Positions 19,472 to 27,762 of a DNA stretch of 64,000 nucleotides are shown here, one piece after another (position 1 is the first letter of the stretch; each line of letters starts with the position of its first letter). Where the stretch lies: NCBI RefSeq assembly GCF_014203555.1, contig NZ_JACHJH010000004.1:496001-560000 (forward strand). Reading direction: 5' to 3'. A model generated the notes under the pieces. That model saw only the letters and a program-made list of their open reading frames with translations. It had not been told where the DNA came from and did not search any database. The DNA comes from Streptomyces olivoverticillatus. GTDB taxonomy: Bacteria > Actinomycetota > Actinomycetes > Streptomycetales > Streptomycetaceae. The translations under genes and the position numbers were made by a program.

Positions 19472-19684
19472 ATGGCAACAGGAGTCGTGTCGTGGTGGTC
19501 GAAACGCTGGGCGGTGGCCCGGCGGAAGGCGGCCGGCGATGCCGGAATGACCACGGCCGAGTATGCGGTGGGGACCCTTGCCGCAGTAGGGCTCGCGGCG
19601 GTGCTCTACAAGGTCGTCACGAGCGGGCCGGTCAGTGCCGCGTTGCAGTCGCTGATCGTGAAAGCGCTCCATGCGACGTTCTGA
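19472..19684 (+). CDS. flp: Flp-type pilin (DUF4244 family)
   Basis: A 70-residue prepilin. A basic leader of 25 residues ends in DAG, and the mature protein would begin MTTAEYAVGTLAAVGLAAVL: Glu5-Tyr6 after the cleavage glycine is the Flp signature, and the rest is one hydrophobic helix. It should be processed by a prepilin peptidase, which is not encoded in the window. It lies 70 bp after tadC and overlaps tadE by 14 nt. Confidence 0.85.
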   Translation: MATGVVSWWSKRWAVARRKAAGDAGMTTAEYAVGTLAAVGLAAVLYKVVTSGPVSAALQSLIVKALHATF

Positions 19685-20087
19685 CGCGGGCTTCGTGACG
19701 GGGCAGCCGCGGCGGCCGCACGCGCAGTCTGTGGCGTCGGTGCCGCGGTGTACGGACGCGGGCTATGTGACGGCCGAGGCGGCTGTGGTGCTGCCGACGC
19801 TGGCGCTGTTCGCCGCGGCCCTGATCTGGTGCCTGATGGCCGCGTCCGCGCAGATCCAGTGTGTGGACGCGGCTCGGGCCGGGGCACGTGCGGCGGCACG
19901 CCAGGATCCGCCGTCGGCTGCGGTCGCCGCGGCGAGACAGGCTGCCCCGCAAGGGGCCCGCATCGGGGTCTCCCGGGAGGGGGATCTGGTGCGGGTGCGG
20001 GTCGAGGCAGCGGCAGCCGGGCCAGGGCCGCTTGCGGTACGGCTGACGGGAGAGGCGGTGGCCCTTGCGGAGGAAACGGTGGGGTGA
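19671..20087 (+). CDS. TadE-like pseudopilin
   Basis: A 138-residue protein with the prepilin-like motif DAG/YVTAEAAVVLPTLALFAAAL: cleavage after Gly would leave Glu at position 5 and a single helix, as in TadE minor pilins. The remaining ~90 residues form a small extracytoplasmic domain rich in alanine and arginine. Translation starts inside the flp gene (14-nt overlap), suggesting fixed stoichiometry with the pilin. Confidence 0.8.
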   Translation: MRRSDAGFVTGQPRRPHAQSVASVPRCTDAGYVTAEAAVVLPTLALFAAALIWCLMAASAQIQCVDAARAGARAAARQDPPSAAVAAARQAAPQGARIGVSREGDLVRVRVEAAAAGPGPLAVRLTGEAVALAEETVG

Positions 20088-20421
20088 TCGCGGGATGGCG
20101 TCCGTGTGGGCTGCGGTGGCCGCCATGGCCTTCTGCGCGGTGTTCGCGGCGGTGCTGGCCATGGGGCAGGCCGTGGTGGCCCGCCACCGCGCGGGCGGGG
20201 CGGCCGACCTGGCGGCACTGGCAGCGGCCGATCATGCCCTCTCCGGCGAGCTGCAGGCCTGCGACCTCGCCCGCAAGGTCGCGGCCGCCCAGGGGGCCCG
20301 GGTGGTGCGCTGCGGGGTGACGGGAGAGATTGCGGAGGTGGCGGCGGAGGCGCGGGAGGGCCCGTATGCGGTACGGGTGCGGTCGCGGGCGGGACCGGCG
20401 CAGGCGGCCGTGGGCCCGTAG
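20065..20421 (+). CDS. TadG/Rv3654c-like secreted helix protein
   Basis: A protein of up to 118 residues: GDRGMASVWAAVAAMAFCAV followed by an RHRAGGAADLAALAAADHAL segment, typical of actinobacterial TadG-like (Rv3654c family) proteins that close the tad operon. The TTG at 20065, inside tadE, gives the basic N-terminus seen in relatives; ATG 20095 is the alternative and would remove the positive residues before the helix. Unlike flp and tadE it has no Glu5, so it is probably not cleaved as a pilin. Confidence 0.7.
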   Translation: MRRKRWGDRGMASVWAAVAAMAFCAVFAAVLAMGQAVVARHRAGGAADLAALAAADHALSGELQACDLARKVAAAQGARVVRCGVTGEIAEVAAEAREGPYAVRVRSRAGPAQAAVGP

Positions 20422-20494
20422 GCGCCCGGCCTCTCGTGCCGCCGCCCCAAGGCCGATGTCGGCGCGCCCGCCCGTCCATGGCGTCCTCAGGGCG

Positions 20495-22960
20495 CTATCC
20501 GGCCGTCTCCTCGTCCGGCTCGGCGGCGGGGGCGCCCGCGAGGAGGCGGGTCAGGAGGCGCATGGCGGCTCGCTTGTCGAGGGGGTCGTTGCCGTTGCCG
20601 CACTTGGGGGACTGGATGCACGAGGGGCAGCCGCTCTCGCACTCGCAGGCGGCGATCGCCTCGCGGGTCGCCGTCAGCCAGCGGCCGGCGGTGTGGAAGG
20701 CGCGTTCGGCGAAGCCCGCCCCTCCGGGGTGGCCGTCGTAGACGAAGACCGTGGGCAGCAGCGTGTCGGGGTGCAGCGGTACCGAGACGCCGCCGATGTC
20801 CCAGCGGTCACAGGTGGCGAAGAGGGGAAGCATGCCGATGGAGGCGTGTTCCGCGGCGTGCAGGGCCCCGCCGAGGGCCTCGGGGGCGATACGGGCGTCG
20901 TCGAGCTGGTCCTCGGTGACGGTCCACCACACGGCGCGGGTGCGCAGTGTGCGGGGCGGCAGGTCCAGTTTGGACTCGCCGAGCACCTCGCCGGTGATGA
21001 GTTTGCGGCGCAGGAAGGAGACGACCTGGTTGGTGACTTCGACGGACCCGAAGCACAGCCGTGCGGCCCCCCACGGGATCTCGGTGGTGACTTCCAGGAT
21101 GGAGATGGCGGTGGTGTCGCGGGCCGTTGTCGAGTACGGCGGGTCGGCGGGCTCGACCAGGGCCACGGACTCCTCCAGGTCGAGGTGGTTCACGAGGTAG
21201 GTGCGGCCCTGGTGCAGGTGGACCGCGCCCTCGTGGACGGTGGTGTGGGCGGCGGAGGCGTCCACGGTGCCCAGCAGCCGTCCGGTGGCGGCCTCCACGA
21301 CCTGCACGGGGCGGCCGCCCTCGCCGCGGATGTCGGTGAGGTCGGCGGCGCGCTCACGGCGGGTCCAGTGCCAGGCGGCGGCCCGGCGGCGGAGCAGCTT
21401 GCGCGCCTCGAGCTGGGTGATCACGCCGTGGGCCTCGGGGCCGAAGAGCGAGAGGTCGGCTTCGGTGAGCGGCAGCTCCTCGGCTGCGGCGCACAGATGG
21501 GGGGCGAGGACGTAGGGGTTGTCCGGGTCGAGGACGGTGGATTCCACGGGCCGCTGGAAGAGGGCCTCGGGGTGGTGGACCAGGTAGGTGTCCAGCGGGT
21601 CGTCCCGGGCGATGAGGACGGCGAGTGCGCCCCGGCCCGTACGGCCCGCGCGGCCGGCCTGCTGCCACAGGGAGGCGCGGGTGCCGGGGTAGCCCGAGAG
21701 GAGGACGGCGTCGAGGCCGGCGACGTCGACGCCCAGCTCCAGGGCGGAGGTGGCGGACAGGCCCAGCAGCTCGCCGGTGTGCAGGGCGCGCTCCAGGGCG
21801 CGGCGCTCTTCGGGGAGGTAGCCGCCGCGGTAGGCGGCGACACGGGAGGGCAGGGAACGGTCGATGGCGGCCAGGCGTTCCTGGGCGATCAGAGCCACCA
21901 GTTCGGCGCCGCGCCGGGAGCGGACGAAGGCGACGGTGCGTACGCCCTGGACGGCGAGGTCGGTGAGGAGCTCGGCGGTCTCGGCGGTGGCGGTACGGCG
22001 GACGGGGGCGCCGCGCTCGCCGTGGAGTTCGGTGAGCGGGGGCTCCCACAGGGCGAAGACGAGCTCGCCGCGCGGTGAGGCGTCCTCGGTGATCCCGGTG
22101 ACGGGCACGCCGGTGAGCCGGGCCGCGGCCGTGGCGGGTTCGGAGGCGGTGGCGGAGGCGAGGAGGAAGACGGGGTCGGAGCCGTAGCGGGCGCAGATGC
22201 GCCGCAGCCGCCGCAGCACCTGGGCGACGTGGGAGCCGAAGACGCCGCGGTAGGTGTGGCACTCGTCGACGACGACATAGCGCAGGGCGCGCAGAAAGGA
22301 GGCCCATCGGGGGTGGGCGGGCAGGATCGAGCGGTGGAGCATGTCGGGGTTGGTGAGGACGTAGTTCGCGTACTGGCGCACCCACTCCCGTTCCTCGACG
22401 GGGGTGTCCCCGTCGTAGACGGCGGGCCGGACGCCCTTGCCGAGGGGGCCGGCCAGCCGGCGTACGGCGCGGCGCTGGTCGGCGGCGAGCGCCTTGGTGG
22501 GGGCGAGGTACAGCGCGGTGGTGCCCCGGCCGTTGGGGGCCTCGGAGCCGTCCAGGAGGGTGCTCAGCACCGGGGCGAGGTAGGCCAGTGATTTGCCGGA
22601 GGCCGTGCCGGTGGCCACCACGGCCGACTCGCCGCGCAGCGCGTGCTCGGCGGTGAGCGCCTGGTGGGCCCAGGGACGCTCGATTCCGGCGGCCCGGATG
22701 GCGTCGATCACTTCCGGCCGGATCTTCTCGGGCCAGGGGGCATGACGTCCGGGACGAGGGGGCAAGTGCTCCGTATGAGTGATGCGTGCAGCCCGGCCTG
22801 CCCCGGTGGTGATCTGGTCGAGGACCGTACGGGGAGAGGGGTGTACGCCCGCCTCCGGCGGGAGTTGATCGTTGGCCATCGACATCGAGTGTGTCACTGG
22901 GCTGACGGACAATGGCGCCAAGGCGTCGTGCACGCCTGCCGGTAAGTGATTGAATGCCAT
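20495..22960 (-). CDS. DEAD/DEAH-box helicase, YprA/MrfA-like with DUF1998
   Basis: An 821-residue superfamily 2 helicase. Walker A is [15 protein letters not shown], and the DEAH-type box is [20 protein letters not shown] (DECH). Motif VI is [16 protein letters not shown]. The C-terminus carries the cysteine cluster [17 protein letters not shown], which in MrfA-type (DUF1998) helicases binds zinc. B. subtilis MrfA acts in mitomycin-damage repair, so a DNA-repair role is plausible. The start at 22960 ([14 protein letters not shown]) is by similarity as I recall it; ATG 22885/22879 are alternatives. It is divergent from bldG with 54 bp between the starts. Confidence 0.88.
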   Translation of the reverse strand: MAFNHLPAGVHDALAPLSVSPVTHSMSMANDQLPPEAGVHPSPRTVLDQITTGAGRAARITHTEHLPPRPGRHAPWPEKIRPEVIDAIRAAGIERPWAHQALTAEHALRGESAVVATGTASGKSLAYLAPVLSTLLDGSEAPNGRGTTALYLAPTKALAADQRRAVRRLAGPLGKGVRPAVYDGDTPVEEREWVRQYANYVLTNPDMLHRSILPAHPRWASFLRALRYVVVDECHTYRGVFGSHVAQVLRRLRRICARYGSDPVFLLASATASEPATAAARLTGVPVTGITEDASPRGELVFALWEPPLTELHGERGAPVRRTATAETAELLTDLAVQGVRTVAFVRSRRGAELVALIAQERLAAIDRSLPSRVAAYRGGYLPEERRALERALHTGELLGLSATSALELGVDVAGLDAVLLSGYPGTRASLWQQAGRAGRTGRGALAVLIARDDPLDTYLVHHPEALFQRPVESTVLDPDNPYVLAPHLCAAAEELPLTEADLSLFGPEAHGVITQLEARKLLRRRAAAWHWTRRERAADLTDIRGEGGRPVQVVEAATGRLLGTVDASAAHTTVHEGAVHLHQGRTYLVNHLDLEESVALVEPADPPYSTTARDTTAISILEVTTEIPWGAARLCFGSVEVTNQVVSFLRRKLITGEVLGESKLDLPPRTLRTRAVWWTVTEDQLDDARIAPEALGGALHAAEHASIGMLPLFATCDRWDIGGVSVPLHPDTLLPTVFVYDGHPGGAGFAERAFHTAGRWLTATREAIAACECESGCPSCIQSPKCGNGNDPLDKRAAMRLLTRLLAGAPAAEPDEETAG

Positions 22961-23014
22961 CGCGGCTGCCGATCCATGGGGGGCGACCGCTCGATGCAAG
23001 GTGCTGGAGGATCC

Positions 23015-23356
23015 GTGGACCTGTCCCTGTCGACCGAGACCGTTGGCGACCGCACGGTCGTGAAGGTCGGTGGCGAGATTGATGTGTACACCGCGCCCAA
23101 GCTGCGCGAGCAGCTGGTCGAGCTCGTCAACGACGGTAACTATCACCTCGTCGTCGACATGGAGGGCGTCGACTTCCTCGACTCCACCGGGCTCGGCGTC
23201 CTGGTCGGCGGGCTGAAGCGCGTGCGTGCCCACGAGGGCTCGCTGCGACTGGTCTGCAACCAGGAGCGCATTCTCAAGATTTTCCGTATCACCGGCCTGA
23301 CCAAGGTGTTCCCGATTCACACCTCGGTCGAGGACGCGGTGCAGGCGACCGACTGA
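23015..23356 (+). CDS. bldG: anti-anti-sigma factor BldG
   Basis: A 113-residue STAS-domain protein nearly identical to my memory of S. coelicolor BldG, needed for aerial growth and antibiotic production. The phosphorylation site is the serine of [18 protein letters not shown] 23015 has GGAGG 4 nt upstream; longer in-frame ATG starts at 22946-22994 are outside the conserved protein. It is followed after 202 bp by its likely kinase/anti-sigma partner, and its promoters probably lie within the start of the divergent helicase gene. Confidence 0.97.
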   Translation: MDLSLSTETVGDRTVVKVGGEIDVYTAPKLREQLVELVNDGNYHLVVDMEGVDFLDSTGLGVLVGGLKRVRAHEGSLRLVCNQERILKIFRITGLTKVFPIHTSVEDAVQATD

Positions 23357-23558
23357 CGGTCGTACGCCCGGTCGCCGGACCGGCGGGCCGCCCGGCCTTT
23401 GGCAGCCCCGGGCCGTCACCGGGCCGCGGCCGGCTGTCCGGGTGCCTGACGACATAGCCGCGCCGGGGGGCACGGGCTTTTCAAGGGTCCGGCCCCTCTG
23501 CGAGTTCGCCCTGTCTCAGCAGAGGGAGGCAAGGGCACGTAACGCCGAGGGGGATGGC

Positions 23559-24026
23559 ATGGCCACCGTTGAACTTCTCTTCAGTGCCCTTCCCGAGCAT
23601 GTCCGTACGGCCAGGCTCGTGGCGGCCGCGGTGGCGCGTCGGGCCGGGGTCGACGAGGCCGTGCTGGACGAGGTCCGGCTCGCAGTGGGCGAGGCGTGCT
23701 CCCGTGCGGTGGGGCTGCACGTCAGCCAGGGGATTGCCAAGCCGGTCCGGGTGGTGCTCACGGAGGACGAGAAGAAGTTCTCCATCGAGGTCGGTGACGA
23801 CGCGCCTCACCAGGCGGTCGTGGGCTCCGCCGCGGCCGCCTCCGGCGCGCCCGCCGCGACTCCGTCCGGCTCCGCAGCGGCCCACGAGGAGGCCGCGGAC
23901 GGCGAGGACGACATGGGCCTCGCCGTGATCAGCGGCCTGGTCGACGACGTCGAGGTGACGGCCGACGAGACCGGGGGCCTGATCCGCATGAGCTGGCCGA
24001 CGACACCTGCCGCAGAGACTGCGTAG
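23559..24026 (+). CDS. BldG-partner anti-sigma factor (RsbW-like HATPase)
   Basis: A 155-residue protein of the RsbW/SpoIIAB class, corresponding to the gene downstream of bldG in S. coelicolor. The N-box region is LDEVRLAVGEACSRAVGLH: the general E-A-x2-x-A pattern is kept, but the usual Mg-binding Asn is Arg. VGDDAP is the G1-like motif and DMGLAVISGLVDDV the G2-like motif. Between them is an Ala/Ser/Glu-rich linker (~residues 90-118). ATG 23559 has GAGGGGG upstream. It should bind BldG and/or a sigma factor; whether it still phosphorylates BldG is unclear from the N-box. Confidence 0.85.
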   Translation: MATVELLFSALPEHVRTARLVAAAVARRAGVDEAVLDEVRLAVGEACSRAVGLHVSQGIAKPVRVVLTEDEKKFSIEVGDDAPHQAVVGSAAAASGAPAATPSGSAAAHEEAADGEDDMGLAVISGLVDDVEVTADETGGLIRMSWPTTPAAETA

Positions 24027-24475
24027 GCCCTGCAGACACGCCCAGAGGGCCGTAAACGCGGCAGAGGGCCGCAGAGTGGCATAGGGCTCGCAGACACCGG
24101 CACAGGGCCATAGAGGCGTCACGGGACGCCCGCACCCGCCGTCGCCCCCCCCGCGTCGGACTCGGGCGACACGGGTGACACCGGCGTAGACAAGCCGCGC
24201 TTGTGCCGGAGAGTGGGCTACGGGATTTGCCGTAGGTCCCTTGGGCTATCTGTGAGCGCGCCGGGCGTGCGCCCGGCCGCGTTTCCGTCATTCCGGCTTT
24301 GCCTGTCTACTTGGGCAGGCTCATTCCGGTTCCCGCGCCCTGTTGTGCCGTCGTCATGCTCCCTACAATCCGTCCATCTTGAGCTCAGGACGCCTGAGCG
24401 TGGCGGCTGTTCCGGCGGTTGTCCCTGTGCCGCGGGTCGGCTGCGCGCCCATGTGCCAAACGTCAAGGAGGACGA
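24027..24475 (+). promoter_or_regulatory. 449-bp hppA leader with repeats and promoter-like -10
   Basis: No gene is visible. The first 95 bp hold degenerate direct repeats: 24032-24060 and 24090-24118 share GCAGACAC and AGGGCC at the same spacing, with a related copy between. A 7-bp hairpin pairs 24141-24147 with 24164-24170 and may end the bldG transcript. TACAAT at 24364-24369 is a good -10 for hppA, followed by a 7-bp hairpin (24383-24389/24393-24399) in what would be the 5' leader. No convincing -35 was found. Confidence 0.5.
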
Positions 24476-26869
24476 ATGGCGGGGCCCCTCAACCCTGAAC
24501 AGGTGGACTTCACTCGAAATCTCGCAGTCGAACTGACCAGTGGTAATCGCACCCTCGTCATGGTGATCGCAGCCGTGGCGCTCGCCGCACTCGGGGTCGC
24601 CGTGGTGCTGGTGCGTCAGGTTCTCGCCGCAAGCGAGGGAACCGACAGCATGAAAAAGATCGCTGCCGCGGTGCAGGAAGGGGCGAACGCCTATCTCGCC
24701 CGGCAGTTGCGCACCCTCGGCATCTTCGCGGTGATCGTGTTCTTTCTGCTCATGCTGCTGCCCGCCGACAACTGGTCGCAGCGTGCTGGGCGTTCGGCCT
24801 TCTTCTTGATCGGCGCGTTGTTCTCCGCAGCCACCGGTTATATCGGCATGTGGCTCGCGGTGCGCAGCAATGTGCGGGTCGCCGCAGCGGCGCGAGAGGC
24901 CACGCCTGCGGAGGGTGAGCCCGAAAAGGACCTCACGACGGTCGCGCACAAGGCGATGAAGATCGCGTTCCGTACGGGTGGGGTCGTCGGGATGTTCACC
25001 GTCGGCCTGGGGCTGCTGGGCGCCTCCTGTGTGGTGCTGGTGTACGCGGCCGACGCGCCCAAGGTGCTCGAGGGCTTCGGCTTCGGCGCGGCGCTCCTGG
25101 CGATGTTCATGAGGGTCGGCGGCGGCATTTTCACCAAGGCCGCGGATGTCGGCGCCGACCTCGTCGGAAAGGTCGAGCAGGGCATTCCCGAGGACGACCC
25201 GCGCAATGCCGCCACCATCGCGGACAACGTGGGCGACAACGTCGGCGACTGCGCGGGCATGGCGGCCGACCTCTTCGAGTCGTATGCCGTGACGCTCGTC
25301 GCCGCGTTGATTCTCGGCAAGGCCGCCTTCGGCGATTCGGGTCTGGCGTTTCCGCTGCTCGTCCCCGCCATCGGTGTGGTCACCGCGATGATCGGCATTT
25401 TCGCGGTGGCGCCGCGCAGAGCCGACCGCAGTGGAATGACGGCGATCAACCGGGGATTCTTCATCTCGGCCGTCATTTCGCTCGCCCTGGTGGCGGTGGC
25501 CGTGTTCGCGTATCTGCCGTCGAGCTACGCCGATTTGAAGGGGCTCGGTGACGACGTCATCGCCTCACACAATGGAAATCCGCGGGTGCTCGCCCTTGTC
25601 GCGGTCGCCATCGGAATCGTCCTCGCGGCGCTCATCCAGCAGCTCACCGGCTATTTCACGGAAACCGGCAGGCGTCCCGTGCGGGACATCGGGAAGGCGT
25701 CGCTCACCGGCCCCGCCACGGTCGTGCTCTCCGGCATCTCGATCGGCCTGGAATCGGCGGTCTATTCGGCGGTGCTGATCGCGCTGGGCGTGTACGGGGC
25801 GTTCCTGCTGGGCGGTACATCGATCATGCTGGCGCTGTTCGCCGTCGCCCTCGCCGGCACCGGTCTGCTGACGACCGTGGGCGTGATCGTCGCCATGGAC
25901 ACCTTCGGGCCGGTCTCCGACAACGCGCAGGGCATCGCCGAGATGTCCGGTGACGTCGAGGGCGCCGGGGCGCAGGTGCTCACGGATCTCGACGCGGTGG
26001 GCAACACCACCAAGGCGATCACCAAGGGCATCGCCATCGCCACGGCGGTGCTGGCGGCGTCCGCGCTGTTCGGCTCGTACCGGGACGCGATCGCCACGGC
26101 GGTCGAGGACGTGCACGCCAAGTCCGGGGAGCTGGGCCTGAGCCTGGACATCTCGCAGCCCAACAACCTTGTGGGGCTCGTCCTGGGGGCCGCCGTCGTC
26201 TTCCTCTTCTCCGGCCTCGCGATCAGCGCGGTGTCGCGCTCGGCGGGCGCGGTGGTCTACGAGGTGCGGCGGCAGTTCCGCGAGCACCCCGGAATCATGG
26301 ATTACAGCGAGAAGCCCGAGTACGGGCGCGTGGTGGACATCTGCACCAAGGACGCGCTGCGCGAACTCGCCACGCCCGGCCTGCTCGCCGTCATGGCGCC
26401 CATCGCCGTCGGCTTCTCGCTCGGGGTGGGCGCCCTCGGCTCGTACCTGGCCGGGGCCATCGGCACGGGCACGCTGATGGCGGTCTTCCTGGCCAACTCC
26501 GGCGGCGCCTGGGACAACGCCAAGAAGCTGGTGGAGGACGGACACCACGGCGGCAAGGGGAGCGAGGCGCACGCGGCGACGGTCATCGGGGACACCATCG
26601 GCGACCCGTTCAAGGACACCGCCGGTCCCGCCATCAACCCGCTGTTGAAGGTGATGAACCTGGTGGCCCTGTTGATTGCGCCCGCGGTGGTGAAGTTCTC
26701 CTACGGCGTCGACGCCAGCAGGGGGCTGCGCATAGGGGTCGCGGTGCCGGCGATCCTCGTCATCATCGGGGCGGTGTACGTCTCCAAGCGGCGTGGCATC
26801 GCCGTGGACGGTGACGACGGCAACGCCGAGCGTGCAGCGCAACCGGTGGACCCCGCGGTGGTGTCCTGA
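24476..26869 (+). CDS. hppA: membrane H+-pyrophosphatase, K+-independent type
   Basis: A 797-residue, ~16-helix proton pump driven by hydrolysis of pyrophosphate. Substrate-site motifs are DVGADLVGKVEQGIPEDDPR, the DNVGDNVGDCAGMAADLFES stretch and SGGAWDNAKK with GDTIGDPFKDTAGPAINPL. In GNTTKAITKG the K and T replace the two alanines of K+-dependent enzymes, placing it in the K+-independent H+-pumping class. ATG 24476 has AAGGAGG 6 nt upstream; the longer frame from 24419 is leader sequence. Confidence 0.96.
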   Translation: MAGPLNPEQVDFTRNLAVELTSGNRTLVMVIAAVALAALGVAVVLVRQVLAASEGTDSMKKIAAAVQEGANAYLARQLRTLGIFAVIVFFLLMLLPADNWSQRAGRSAFFLIGALFSAATGYIGMWLAVRSNVRVAAAAREATPAEGEPEKDLTTVAHKAMKIAFRTGGVVGMFTVGLGLLGASCVVLVYAADAPKVLEGFGFGAALLAMFMRVGGGIFTKAADVGADLVGKVEQGIPEDDPRNAATIADNVGDNVGDCAGMAADLFESYAVTLVAALILGKAAFGDSGLAFPLLVPAIGVVTAMIGIFAVAPRRADRSGMTAINRGFFISAVISLALVAVAVFAYLPSSYADLKGLGDDVIASHNGNPRVLALVAVAIGIVLAALIQQLTGYFTETGRRPVRDIGKASLTGPATVVLSGISIGLESAVYSAVLIALGVYGAFLLGGTSIMLALFAVALAGTGLLTTVGVIVAMDTFGPVSDNAQGIAEMSGDVEGAGAQVLTDLDAVGNTTKAITKGIAIATAVLAASALFGSYRDAIATAVEDVHAKSGELGLSLDISQPNNLVGLVLGAAVVFLFSGLAISAVSRSAGAVVYEVRRQFREHPGIMDYSEKPEYGRVVDICTKDALRELATPGLLAVMAPIAVGFSLGVGALGSYLAGAIGTGTLMAVFLANSGGAWDNAKKLVEDGHHGGKGSEAHAATVIGDTIGDPFKDTAGPAINPLLKVMNLVALLIAPAVVKFSYGVDASRGLRIGVAVPAILVIIGAVYVSKRRGIAVDGDDGNAERAAQPVDPAVVS

Positions 26870-27058
26870 CGCGGCGGCGCCACACGCGCCACAACTGAGC
26901 ACACCGTGCGCCCTCGAAGTCCGGCACCGGTGCGGCGAATGCCACGCCAAGCTTGGTGCAAATGGTTCAAAAGGGGACGTACGGTGTGCTCGGCTCCCGG
27001 TCCCTGCCGCCCGGCCGTGTAAGTTCCGGGGCCGAGAGCCATTGAAGGGACCAATCCG

Positions 27059-27631
27059 GTGAACAAGAAGCTTGTGGCCGCACTGTCCGGCGGGGCGGCA
27101 CTTGTCCTGGCGCTGTCCGGCTGCGGCGGTGGCGGTGGCGGCAACAAGAAGCTCGACGACTGGGCCAAGAACGTCTGCGACCAGATGCAGCCTCAGGTCA
27201 AGAAGATCCAGGACGCCAACTCCTCGATCGCCACGGTCCAGAACGAGGAGGACTCGAAGAAGATCCAGCAGACCGACTCGGCTGCCTTCCAGGCCAACGC
27301 CGACGCCTACAAGGCGCTCGCCACCTCCGTCGACAAGGCGGGCGCGCCGCCGGTCAAGGACGGCGATTCCAGCCAGCGCAACGCCGTCAAGGCGCTCAAC
27401 GACCTCTCCGGGGCGTACGCGGGGCTGAAGAAGCGGGTCGACGAGCTCAACACCTCCGACAAGGCCAAGTTCGCCGAGGGGCTCAAGAGCATCGCCGGGG
27501 ACATCGGCAAGCTCAGCAGCAAGAGCGATGACGCCCTCAAGAAGCTGCAGTCCGGTGACGTCGGCAAGGCGATGGCCAAGCAGCCCGGCTGCCAGCGGAC
27601 GTCGACGAGCTCCACGCCGACGAAGAAGTAG
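27059..27631 (+). CDS. small lipoprotein of unknown function
   Basis: A 190-residue exported protein starting GTG 27059. The signal peptide ends in lipobox LALSGC, followed by a glycine spacer. The mature part is charged and helical, with a regular Lys/Asp/Ala pattern suggesting a coiled-coil or helical bundle, and two cysteines (NVCDQM and PGCQR) far apart. The C-terminal TSTSSTPTKK tail is disordered. I recognise no domain. It lies 189 bp downstream of hppA with its own leader. Confidence 0.75.
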   Translation: MNKKLVAALSGGAALVLALSGCGGGGGGNKKLDDWAKNVCDQMQPQVKKIQDANSSIATVQNEEDSKKIQQTDSAAFQANADAYKALATSVDKAGAPPVKDGDSSQRNAVKALNDLSGAYAGLKKRVDELNTSDKAKFAEGLKSIAGDIGKLSSKSDDALKKLQSGDVGKAMAKQPGCQRTSTSSTPTKK

Positions 27632-27663
27632 TCCGACGGAGAAGTAGTCCGACGGAGAAGTAG
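27625..27663 (+). repeat. 16-bp tandem repeat over a stop codon
   Basis: Two perfect copies of GAAGTAGTCCGACGGA (27625-27640 and 27641-27656) followed by a partial third (GAAGTAG). The first copy contains the stop codon of the lipoprotein, so the repeat supplies three in-frame-like AAG TAG units. It looks like recent slippage duplication. Confidence 0.85.
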
Positions 27664-27688
27664 CTGTCGGTGAGCCGAGGTTGGTCGT

Positions 27689-27724
27689 GCCCGGCGCCGC
27701 GCCCGAGCGGGCGCGGCGCCGGGC
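27689..27724 (+). terminator. 17-bp hairpin after the lipoprotein gene
   Basis: Arms 27689-27705 and 27708-27724 are perfectly complementary, giving effectively a 16-bp stem with a 4-base loop followed by TTTCGCC. It separates the lipoprotein transcript from the methyltransferase promoter immediately downstream. Confidence 0.85.
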
Positions 27725-27733
27725 TTTCGCCAT

Positions 27734-27756
27734 TTGTCAGTGGTGCCCCCGACAAT
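27734..27756 (+). promoter_or_regulatory. PafBC/RecA-independent damage-promoter motif
   Basis: TTGTCAGTG (27734-27742), 8 bases, then GACAAT (27751-27756). This fits the mycobacterial RecA-independent DNA-damage motif tTGTCRgtg-N8-TAnnnT bound by PafBC, except for the first -10 base. The -10 ends 6 nt before GTG 27763, so the methyltransferase message would be leaderless. Confidence 0.6.
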
Positions 27757-27762
27757 GGTGGC

